Shown: positions 1-5,545 of the stretch, in pieces | Layout of the letters: each line of letters starts with the position of its first letter | Numbering within the stretch: the first letter of the stretch is position 1 | NCBI GenBank assembly: GCA_934747335.1 | Contig: CAKVGS010000048.1 | Span: 1-11,456 of the forward strand | Source of the DNA: an uncultured Candidatus Melainabacteria bacterium | GTDB lineage: Bacteria; Cyanobacteriota; Vampirovibrionia; Gastranaerophilales; Gastranaerophilaceae | Reading direction: 5' to 3' | DNA: 11,456 nucleotides | Program-made: the position numbers and the translations under genes | The notes under the pieces: model-generated | Databases searched by the model: none | Told to the model about the DNA's origin: nothing | What the model saw: only the letters and a program-made list of their open reading frames with translations

Positions 1-34
1 GTATAGATATATATTAGCAGTAGTTTTTTAAAAT

Positions 35-58
35 AAAATCATCAAAACGTATGATTTT
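35..58. other. A/T-rich inverted repeat, possible terminator of an upstream gene
   Basis: AAAATCAT (35-42) and ATGATTTT (51-58) are perfect 8-base complements around an 8-base loop. Either strand could fold. The stem has only one or two G/C pairs, so as a terminator it would be weak. No reading frame in bases 1-209 looks coding, and the gene expected to the left lies outside the window. Confidence 0.3.
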
Positions 59-59
59 C

Positions 60-88
60 TTAACAAATCTTAACAAAAATATTACAAG
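60..88 (+). promoter_or_regulatory. Direct repeats TTAACAAA with 10-base period, OmpR/PhoB-family-like binding site
   Basis: TTAACAAA occurs at 60-67 and again at 70-77, separated by two bases, so both copies lie on the same face of the helix. A looser third copy, ATTACAAG, follows at 81-88. Direct repeats with one-turn spacing are typical of OmpR/PhoB-type response regulators. The cyanobacterial HLR1 motif bound by RpaB (two 8-mers of the form KTTACAWW with a 2-base gap) has the same geometry and matches each full copy at 7 of 8 positions. The site lies about 60-90 bases upstream of the proposed promoter at 150-177. The binding protein is inference. Confidence 0.3.
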
Positions 89-149
89 AAATAATTATAG
101 CTCAACTAGGCTAAAACCTTTTACTTAGGTTTATTCGGTATTAGTATCA

Positions 150-177
150 TTGAAAAAAGATTATTATATATTAGAAT
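150..177 (+). promoter_or_regulatory. Sigma-70-like promoter of the VKOR–DsbA/queH operon
   Basis: TTGAAA (150-155) and TAGAAT (172-177) are separated by 16 bases, so transcription would start near 184. That leaves about 26 bases of leader holding GGGAG (196-200), a good ribosome binding site 9 bases before the ATG at 210. Confidence 0.5.
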
Positions 178-209
178 TAGATAAGTAGACTAGACGGGAG
201 TTAGGTTTT

Positions 210-1400
210 ATGAATATTGATAAAAAGAAACTTGCGGTACAAATACTTGCATTTGCGGGATTGTTGCTTTCAGTGAAGCTGGCATGCATATATTATGTTG
301 CAAATTATGAAAAATATGCACTTTCCAGCTTTTGTTCAATTAACGAATTCGTTGATTGTGATGGCGCTGCAAGATCAACAGTTTCGCAATTTTGGGGAAT
401 TCCGCTCGCATATTGGGGGATTTTCTTTTATGTAACGGTTTTGTTCATGACTGTTGTTGATTATTTCAAAAAATTCCGATTGCTTAAGTTTTTGGAAGTA
501 TTCAAAAATCCTATGTCTTATATTAGCATGCTTGGTACTTTGGCATTTGTGTGCTCGATGGTGCTTGCAGGACTAAGTATTTTTAAAATACACAAACTTT
601 GTATTTTATGTTTTGTAACATACTTTATTGATTTATTTATTGCTCTTGTTGCCTCTTCTGGACAATTAAAAAAGCTTGTAGAAGCTTTTAAAACGACTTT
701 TTTAGATTTTATGGCGGGCGCAAAACAGTATACTAAAACTTTTATTGTTTTAGTAATAATAGCGGCTTCTTTTTTAACTTATAGCGGAGTTACTTATAGT
801 TTTGTTCCTCATATAAAGAAACAGAAAGCTATTTTGAAATATAGAGATATGAAATTTAACCCTTACAGAGTTAAGGGAAATGTATTGGGGGCGAACGACG
901 CAGATGTAGTTATAGAACTTTATTCAGATTATGTTTGCCCTATTTGTTATATGGAAAATATAATGTTGCATGAAGCGGTTAAAGATTTTTCCAATATAAA
1001 AATTGTTCACCACAATTTACCGTTTGATAAAGAGTGTAACCCTTATATCTCTGTGAATATGCACCCCAATGCTTGTTTTATGGCAAAGGGTGCGCTTGCA
1101 GCGGGCAAACAGGGCAATTATTGGGAAATGAGTTCACTTTTGTATGAAAATCAGCCTACAAAAATGGAAGACATGCTAAAACTTGCTGAACAGTTGGACT
1201 TTGATAAAGATAAATTTGTCAAGGATATGGAATCTGATGCAACGGCAAAAGAAATCGAAGACGAGTTAGTTAATGCAAATAATTTAGATATTGACAGCAC
1301 GCCGACTATTTATATCAATGGTGATGAGGTGGTTGGAATAAAACCATATTACGAGTTGAAGGATTTGTTAATTGAACACGGAGCAAAACCAAGAAAATAA
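210..1400 (+). CDS. VKOR–DsbA fusion: disulfide-bond-forming membrane oxidoreductase
   Basis: This 396-residue protein joins a vitamin K epoxide reductase domain to a DsbA/thioredoxin-like domain. The VKOR part (about 1-150) has hydrophobic segments near 8-28, 66-84, 104-124 and 129-149, loop cysteines C42 and C50, a conserved-type serine at 57, and the active CxxC at C131/C134. A fifth membrane segment near 176-193 leads to the thioredoxin-fold part (about 225-390), with its own CPIC motif (C243, C246), a TPT cis-proline loop near 367, and extra cysteines C276 and C289. In known homologues VKOR oxidises the attached DsbA domain using quinone, and the DsbA domain puts disulfides into exported proteins, so the C-terminal domain should face the periplasm. 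Possible clients are flagellar and envelope proteins, but that is inference. The ATG has a clear Shine-Dalgarno sequence. The last 29 bases overlap queH in another frame. Such fusions are common in cyanobacteria and relatives. Confidence 0.9.
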   Translation: MNIDKKKLAVQILAFAGLLLSVKLACIYYVANYEKYALSSFCSINEFVDCDGAARSTVSQFWGIPLAYWGIFFYVTVLFMTVVDYFKKFRLLKFLEVFKNPMSYISMLGTLAFVCSMVLAGLSIFKIHKLCILCFVTYFIDLFIALVASSGQLKKLVEAFKTTFLDFMAGAKQYTKTFIVLVIIAASFLTYSGVTYSFVPHIKKQKAILKYRDMKFNPYRVKGNVLGANDADVVIELYSDYVCPICYMENIMLHEAVKDFSNIKIVHHNLPFDKECNPYISVNMHPNACFMAKGALAAGKQGNYWEMSSLLYENQPTKMEDMLKLAEQLDFDKDKFVKDMESDATAKEIEDELVNANNLDIDSTPTIYINGDEVVGIKPYYELKDLLIEHGAKPRK

Positions 1401-1926
1401 AATATTAATTCATGCTTGTTGCGGAATTTGTTCGGGATATCCTATTTCTTTGCTAAAGGAGATGGGATATTTGCCTGTGGTTTATTTCTGCAATCCTAAT
1501 CTTGATACGGAGGACGAGTTTAATAGACGCTTGGAGGCGCAAAAAATAGTTTGTATGTATCATTGGGTAGATTTGGTGGTTGAGGAGTACAAACATGACG
1601 AGTATTTAATGGCAGTAAAAGGTTTGGAAGATGAGCCAGAAAGAGGTAAGCGCTGTGTTGAATGTATTCGTTTGCGTTTGCAGAAAACTGTTAATAAGGC
1701 GAAGGAACTTGGTATAAATAAATTTACAACTTCGCTTCCAATAAGTCCTCATAAAAATTTTGAAATGATTTCAAGAATCGGTCGAGAACTTGCGGATGAT
1801 TTGGAATTTGTAGCTATTGATTTTAAGAAAAAAGACGGGTTTTTGAAAACAAATAAACTTTCAAAAGAGTTGGGAATTTATAGACAAAATTACTGTGGTT
1901 GTGAATTTGCAAAATCACATTTGTAA
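1372..1926 (+). CDS. queH: Epoxyqueuosine reductase QueH (DUF208 family)
   Basis: This 184-residue cytoplasmic protein matches QueH, the non-orthologous replacement for QueG that catalyses the last step of queuosine synthesis: reduction of epoxyqueuosine to queuosine at the wobble base of GUN-anticodon tRNAs. Visible signatures are the N-terminal HACC (C16, C17), RCVEC (C95, C98), the SPHKNF segment near 125-130 and the terminal YCGC (C175, C177). In structurally studied QueH these cysteines bind a 4Fe-4S cluster and an adjacent iron. The start is TTG at 1372, with AAGGAT (1359-1364) seven bases upstream. No other usable start lies before the HACC motif, so the gene overlaps the VKOR–DsbA gene by 29 bases and is probably translationally coupled to it. 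Length is normal for the family. The functional link to disulfide formation is not obvious beyond sharing a transcript. Confidence 0.9.
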   Translation: MNTEQNQENKILIHACCGICSGYPISLLKEMGYLPVVYFCNPNLDTEDEFNRRLEAQKIVCMYHWVDLVVEEYKHDEYLMAVKGLEDEPERGKRCVECIRLRLQKTVNKAKELGINKFTTSLPISPHKNFEMISRIGRELADDLEFVAIDFKKKDGFLKTNKLSKELGIYRQNYCGCEFAKSHL

Positions 1927-1933
1927 ATATTTA

Positions 1934-1949
1934 TTGCATTATTATGCAA
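1934..1949. promoter_or_regulatory. Inverted repeat TTGCAT-TATT-ATGCAA after queH
   Basis: TTGCAT (1934-1939) and ATGCAA (1944-1949) are perfect complements with a 4-base loop, starting 8 bases after the queH stop. It could be a weak terminator for queH, but no strong T-tract follows. Its right half overlaps the expected -35 region of the next promoter, so it could equally be an operator. Confidence 0.3.
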
Positions 1950-1962
1950 ATCTATATCAATA

Positions 1963-1973
1963 TGATATATAAT
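1963..1973 (+). promoter_or_regulatory. Extended -10 promoter just before the 72-aa gene
   Basis: TGATATATAAT holds a perfect TATAAT (1968-1973) and, in the overlapping register TATATA (1966-1971), a TG dinucleotide one base upstream as in extended -10 promoters. No good -35 is visible. The predicted start of transcription is about 1978-1980, only 2-4 bases before the ATG at 1982, which implies an essentially leaderless message. Confidence 0.45.
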
Positions 1974-1981
1974 ATAGGTAT

Positions 1982-2200
1982 ATGTATATCGTCAAAAACT
2001 TGAAGGACTATAATTTGTCCCACAAGCAGCGTATTTTTGCTGGCTACTTGAAGGACAATGTTGATTCGTATGTTTGTTATGAAAAAATAACAAACCGTTC
2101 TGCAATGCGTAAATATTTTGCACCGGATAACGAATTTATAGAATATTCTACTGCAATAGCCGAACCGGCAGAACTCTTGGCAAGAGCCTTTGTAAGTTAA
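1982..2200 (+). CDS. Small unrecognised protein (72 aa) upstream of the flagellar block
   Basis: I do not recognise this family. The predicted product is soluble, with no membrane segment or signal peptide. It has a basic, aromatic N-terminal part (many K and Y, residues 1-35), one cysteine (C32), an MRKYF segment near 42-46, and an acidic then alanine-rich C-terminus (AEPAELLARA). Support for it being real: a well-formed -10 box 8 bases before the ATG, amino-acid composition unlike a random frame, and otherwise empty sequence between queH and fliP. Against: it is short, no Shine-Dalgarno sequence is visible, and no homology was checked. It sits where fliO is often found next to fliP, but lacks the membrane segment FliO should have, so I do not call it fliO. 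Confidence 0.55.
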   Translation: MYIVKNLKDYNLSHKQRIFAGYLKDNVDSYVCYEKITNRSAMRKYFAPDNEFIEYSTAIAEPAELLARAFVS

Positions 2201-2298
2201 TTTTTAGAAATTTTGCAATAAAACTTAATGATTTGCCATGACTTGCTTCAATTTGTTAACATATTCTTGAGTTATAGTCGATTTTTAAAGGAAATATA

Positions 2299-3057
2299 AT
2301 GAAGTTATCAGACATAAAGAAGTGGGGAGGGGCATTTGGGCTGTTTTTGTTTTCAATTATGCCGTCAAATGCTGCAATGACATTTCCGAATATAAATATT
2401 GGATTAGGTACGGCAAATACTCCGCAAGATTTTACAAATGGTTTGCAAATTCTTATTTGGTTAACAATTTTGACACTTGCGCCAAGTATTTTGATTATGA
2501 CAACGAGCTTTATAAGACTTGTTGTGGTTTTGTCGCTTACAAGACAAGCAATAGGTGCGGGCAACCTTCCTCCTAACCAAGTTATTACAAGTTTGGCGTT
2601 AATTTTAACGTTCTTTATTATGGCGCCGACTTTTAATGAAATTAACGAAAAGGCGCTTCAACCTTATATGAATAATCAAATTACTCAACAGGTTGCGCTT
2701 GATAGAGGGATTGAACCTGTTCGTAAATTTATGTTTAAACAGACGCATGAAAAAGAATTGGCGTTGTTTGTAAGAATGGCGAAAATTGAAAAGCCTAAAA
2801 ATAAGGATGATGTGCCGACTTATGTTCTCTTGCCGTCATTTATTTTGAGCGAACTTAAAACTGCTTTTACAATAGGTTTTGTTGTTTATCTTCCGTTTCT
2901 TGTTATAGATATTGTAGTTTCATCGGTACTGGTATCAATGGGTATGATGTTCTTGCCACCAACCATGATTGCTTTACCGTTCAAACTCATTATGTTTGTA
3001 ATGGTTGATGGATGGTATTTGGTTGTCAAATCTCTTGTAGAAAGTTTTGTGACCTAG
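2299..3057 (+). CDS. fliP: Flagellar type III export protein FliP
   Basis: This 252-residue protein is the major subunit of the FliPQR pore through which flagellar rod, hook and filament proteins leave the cell. The N-terminus is a signal peptide, as is typical for FliP, with likely cleavage after the SNA/A near residues 24-26. Family hallmarks follow: TSFIRLVVVLSLTRQAIG near 74-92, the NLPPNQV turn, an EKELALFVRMAK stretch in the central loop, then PSFILSELKTAFTIGF and a C-terminal FLPPTMIALPFKL hydrophobic region. Length is normal. AAAGGA (2287-2292) lies six bases before the ATG. The 98 bases before the gene hold a possible TATAGT (2273-2278) without a matching -35. No fliO or fliN is adjacent. 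A 105-base gap containing a palindromic repeat separates it from fliQ. Confidence 0.96.
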   Translation: MKLSDIKKWGGAFGLFLFSIMPSNAAMTFPNINIGLGTANTPQDFTNGLQILIWLTILTLAPSILIMTTSFIRLVVVLSLTRQAIGAGNLPPNQVITSLALILTFFIMAPTFNEINEKALQPYMNNQITQQVALDRGIEPVRKFMFKQTHEKELALFVRMAKIEKPKNKDDVPTYVLLPSFILSELKTAFTIGFVVYLPFLVIDIVVSSVLVSMGMMFLPPTMIALPFKLIMFVMVDGWYLVVKSLVESFVT

Positions 3058-3066
3058 TATTAGATT

Positions 3067-3116
3067 GTGAGGCATGTGTAGACACCTCACCCTAGCCCTC
3101 TCCTGTAAGGAGAGGG
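3067..3116. repeat. Double palindromic intergenic repeat (family B, copy 1)
   Basis: The fliP–fliQ gap holds two adjoining hairpins. The first is GTGAGG (3067-3072) with CCTCAC (3085-3090), and an inner TGT/ACA pair can extend it. The second is a perfect 8-base stem, CCCTCTCC (3096-3103) with GGAGAGGG (3109-3116), around the loop TGTAA. The segment CCTCACCCTAGCCCTCTCC resembles the repeat at 7603-7642. It is strikingly G/C-rich against its surroundings. No T-tract follows, so this is more likely a mobile palindromic repeat than a terminator. Read on the minus strand, CTAG precedes the first hairpin, perhaps a degenerate form of the GTAG head seen in the other repeats here. Confidence 0.7.
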
Positions 3117-3162
3117 AATGACCAACTCTTGTTAGTCAAAAGAATAAGTAGAAAGAAAAACA

Positions 3163-3438
3163 ATGAATCAGGATATAGTAATAACACTTTTACAGAAAAT
3201 GTTTATATTAACTTTGGAAATCTCAGTTCCAATCTTGCTAGTCGGTGTAGTTTTGGGTCTTTTAGTAAGTATTTTCCAAACAGTAACACAAATTCAAGAA
3301 TCAACATTAACGTTTGTTCCAAAAATTGTTGGCTGCGTAATTTTATTGATATTCTTGATGCCTTGGATGATGAGTATTTTCATAACAACATTTAATGAAT
3401 TTATGGATATGATTCCTCAATTAATAGGTGTTATATAA
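3163..3438 (+). CDS. fliQ: Flagellar type III export protein FliQ
   Basis: This 91-residue protein has two transmembrane helices (about 15-38 and 52-75) and is a pore-lining component of the FliP5Q4R1 export gate in the flagellar basal body. The segment SIFQTVTQIQESTLTFVPKI (36-55) is the conserved FliQ loop between the helices. Length matches the usual 88-90. The Shine-Dalgarno sequence is weak (purine-rich AGAAAGAAAAA just upstream). Its TAA shares one base with the fliR ATG (TAATG), so FliQ and FliR are probably translationally coupled. Confidence 0.95.
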   Translation: MNQDIVITLLQKMFILTLEISVPILLVGVVLGLLVSIFQTVTQIQESTLTFVPKIVGCVILLIFLMPWMMSIFITTFNEFMDMIPQLIGVI

Positions 3439-4217
3439 TGTTTAATTTGGATGTGTTGTTTTCAGTAAGCAATATAATTCTTTTTATGGCAATTTTTACA
3501 AGATTGTCAGGTTTGTTTGCCTCTGCACCGCTTTTTTCAACATATCCGATACCAACTCAAGTGAAAATTTGGCTTGCTGCTTGTATTGCATTTATTTTAT
3601 TCCCGATAGTTCAATATAATACAAGCTTTGTAGTACCAAATTCCGTACCTGCTTTAACTTTAATTCTTTTTAAAGAATTTATAATTGGTTTTGCAATGGG
3701 ATTTTGCGCAAATATTTTGTTTGTAGGAATTGAAATGGGTGTAAATACGTTTGCCGTTCAGATGGGCTTATCTGCTGACCAAGCACTAAACCCGACTTCC
3801 GGCGGACAATCTCCTGTTATTACACAAGCTTATACGTATTTGGCGTCTATGCTGTTTATAGGATTAGGTGCACACCAATGGCTGTTTTCTGCGATTTATA
3901 ACAGCTTTAAATCAATGCCTGTCGGTTATGTGTTTACATTTTCTCCCGAACTTGTCGGACAAATTGTACAAATGAGCGGACAAATATTCGGAATTGGTTT
4001 AAGTATAGCACTTCCTGTATTTGGTATATTGTTTATTACAGATGTCTTGTTAGGTTTTACCTCAAAAATGATGCCACAAATGAACATCTTCATGGTTTCA
4101 ATGCCGTTAAAAATTTATTTGGGCTTACTTCTATCTCTAATGTTTATGCGCCCAATGGCGGAATACATGGGAGTCCTAATCGAACGTTTTATGACACAAA
4201 TCGCCGGCATGTTTTAA
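3438..4217 (+). CDS. fliR: Flagellar type III export protein FliR
   Basis: This 259-residue polytopic membrane protein is the single-copy FliR subunit that closes the FliPQR pore and contacts FlhB. Family features are the RLSGLFASAPLFS motif near 22-34, PTQVKIWLA near 39-47, the LFKEFIIGFAMGF segment near 77-89, and the MGLSADQALNPTSGGQSPVI loop near 108-127. About six hydrophobic segments are visible and length is normal. The ATG overlaps the fliQ stop by one base, with no gap for independent initiation. Downstream there are 63 bases before flhB; these hold a promoter but no obvious hairpin terminator. Confidence 0.95.
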   Translation: MFNLDVLFSVSNIILFMAIFTRLSGLFASAPLFSTYPIPTQVKIWLAACIAFILFPIVQYNTSFVVPNSVPALTLILFKEFIIGFAMGFCANILFVGIEMGVNTFAVQMGLSADQALNPTSGGQSPVITQAYTYLASMLFIGLGAHQWLFSAIYNSFKSMPVGYVFTFSPELVGQIVQMSGQIFGIGLSIALPVFGILFITDVLLGFTSKMMPQMNIFMVSMPLKIYLGLLLSLMFMRPMAEYMGVLIERFMTQIAGMF

Positions 4218-4244
4218 ATATTAAATAAAATTATAAAACCTTTT

Positions 4245-4273
4245 TTGCCATTTTTACACTTCCTTGCTAAAAT
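4245..4273 (+). promoter_or_regulatory. Strong promoter directly abutting the flhB start
   Basis: TTGCCA (4245-4250, 5 of 6 to consensus), a 17-base spacer, and TAAAAT (4268-4273, 5 of 6) preceded by TG plus one base (4265-4267), giving an extended -10. The predicted +1 is about 4280, one base before the flhB ATG at 4281. This places a second transcription start inside the flagellar block. Confidence 0.55.
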
Positions 4274-4280
4274 AAAATAG

Positions 4281-5363
4281 ATGGGAAATGAAGCTGCAGA
4301 GAAAACCGAAGAAGCCACCACCCGACGGCGAACCAAAGAACGGGAACGTGGTAATGTTGCTAAAAGCAGAGATATGGACGCTGCACTGGTTATGGTTGCA
4401 GGGATTGCTTTGCTGGGCGTTTTTGCTAAAAATATGATTAACACTATTCAGAGTATGATGCGTGAAACGTTTTCGCATCTTAATCCGACGAGTTTTAGTG
4501 TTGATAACATAATGGGGCTTCTTTTGCCGTATTTTCATTATACGGCTGTAATCGTTTTGCCGTTTTTTGTCTTACTGTTAATTGCATCTATTCTTATTAT
4601 AAGGCTTGATGTCGGGCATGTTTTTGCGCTTGAAAAAGTTAAATTCAACCTTGAAAATCTTTCACCGCAAAGAATGCTTCAAAATGCGAAAAGAATGTTT
4701 AACCCGTTTGAACCTCGTTCTATGGTTGAATTTGCAAAATCTATTCTTAAAATTGTTGTTGTTGCAGCTTGTGGTTATTCAGCAATTAATAGCAGAAAAG
4801 GTGACTTACTCGGGCTTGTTGGACTTGAATTTCCTATTGCTTTAAACATTATTGTGTCTGTTTTAATCAACATGATTATTAACATGTGCCTTGCCATGTT
4901 GGTTTTAGGCTATCTTGATAAAAAATATCAAACTTATGAATATGAAAAATCAATTAAGATGACTAAACAAGAGATTAAAGACGAACACAAGGACACAGAA
5001 GGAGATCCAAAGATTAAAGCAAGGATTAAATCTATCCAAATGCAAATGGCGCGCCAAAGAATGATGTCTTCTGTGCCTCAAGCGGATGTGGTTGTAACAA
5101 ACCCAACACATTATGCCGTTGCAATTAAATATGATAAAACAAAAGCGCCTGCGCCAATTGTGGTTGCAAAAGGTGTTGATTATGTGGCATTTCAGATTAG
5201 AGAAATTGCAAAAGAAAATAATGTTCCAATTGTAGAAAACAGACCGGTAGCAAGAACATTATATAATAATGTTCCAATAGATGGAGTAATTCCATCGGAT
5301 ATGTATGTTGCAGTTGCAGAAATTTTGGCTTATGTATTTAAGCAAAAGAATGGCGAAGGTTAA
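4281..5363 (+). CDS. flhB: Flagellar type III export switch protein FlhB
   Basis: This 360-residue protein controls the change from rod/hook to filament export. The N-terminus has the family signature EKTEEATTRRRTKERERGNVAKSRD-type sequence (about 7-31). Four hydrophobic segments follow (about 33-52, 83-108, 155-170, 186-212). The cytoplasmic domain carries an intact autocleavage site N274-P275-T276-H277, where FlhB homologues cut themselves between N and P. The N-terminal signature begins right after the first ATG, so the start is secure. No Shine-Dalgarno sequence precedes it and the promoter at 4245-4273 predicts transcription from about the ATG itself, pointing to leaderless translation. 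Usual FlhB length is 355-385. Confidence 0.96.
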   Translation: MGNEAAEKTEEATTRRRTKERERGNVAKSRDMDAALVMVAGIALLGVFAKNMINTIQSMMRETFSHLNPTSFSVDNIMGLLLPYFHYTAVIVLPFFVLLLIASILIIRLDVGHVFALEKVKFNLENLSPQRMLQNAKRMFNPFEPRSMVEFAKSILKIVVVAACGYSAINSRKGDLLGLVGLEFPIALNIIVSVLINMIINMCLAMLVLGYLDKKYQTYEYEKSIKMTKQEIKDEHKDTEGDPKIKARIKSIQMQMARQRMMSSVPQADVVVTNPTHYAVAIKYDKTKAPAPIVVAKGVDYVAFQIREIAKENNVPIVENRPVARTLYNNVPIDGVIPSDMYVAVAEILAYVFKQKNGEG

Positions 5364-5369
5364 TTTTAA

Positions 5370-5403
5370 GTCGTGTTCAATGAAAATGTTGAACACGACC
5401 TAC
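5370..5403 (-). repeat. REP-like element: GTAG plus perfect 11-base hairpin (family A, copy 1)
   Basis: The arms 5370-5380 (GTCGTGTTCAA) and 5389-5399 (TTGAACACGAC) are perfectly complementary around an 8-base loop. On the minus strand GTAG (5400-5403) sits immediately 5' of the stem. The absence of a T-tract on the + side argues against a simple terminator of flhB, although the stem could still slow transcription or protect RNA ends. Confidence 0.65.
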
Positions 5404-5426
5404 TACTACTATTTGATTAAAAAATC

Positions 5427-5454
5427 TTTACAACCTTGTCATAATTGATAAAAT
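5427..5454 (+). promoter_or_regulatory. Promoter of flhA
   Basis: TTTACA (5427-5432), a 16-base spacer and TAAAAT (5449-5454) preceded by TGA (5446-5448) as an extended -10. It shares TTGnTAAAAT with the flhB promoter. Predicted +1 is about 5461, giving a 47-base leader. An overlapping alternative, TTGTCA (5436-5441) with TAGAAT (5460-5465) at 18 bases, is also possible. Confidence 0.5.
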
Positions 5455-5482
5455 GATGTTAGAATGTTATTGGTGGAGAGGT

Positions 5483-5545
5483 ATGCCTCTTTTAGAGAAA
5501 GAGACAAATGGAACTTGGAAAATTATCAAAATTATTAAGCAATAA
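5483..5545 (+). CDS. Possible 20-residue leader peptide overlapping the flhA start
   Basis: An ATG at 5483 follows GGAG (5475-5478) and opens a 20-codon frame ending TAA at 5543-5545, inside flhA in a different frame. The Shine-Dalgarno sequence in this leader is better placed for this ATG than for flhA, whose own upstream sequence (AGAGAAAGAG) is weaker. A small stem AGAGG/CCTCT (5477-5490) could mask this start. It may be chance; the peptide (MPLLEKETNG…) resembles nothing I know. Confidence 0.2.
   Translation: MPLLEKETNGTWKIIKIIKQ

Noticed and set aside
1982..2200. The 72-aa gene as fliO
   Set aside because: FliO has an N-terminal membrane helix; this product has no hydrophobic segment.
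2257..2284. Sigma-28-type promoter (TAAC-16-GTCGATTT) upstream of fliP
   Set aside because: Both halves match the TAAA-15-GCCGATAA consensus poorly, and early export-gate genes are not usually under sigma-28.
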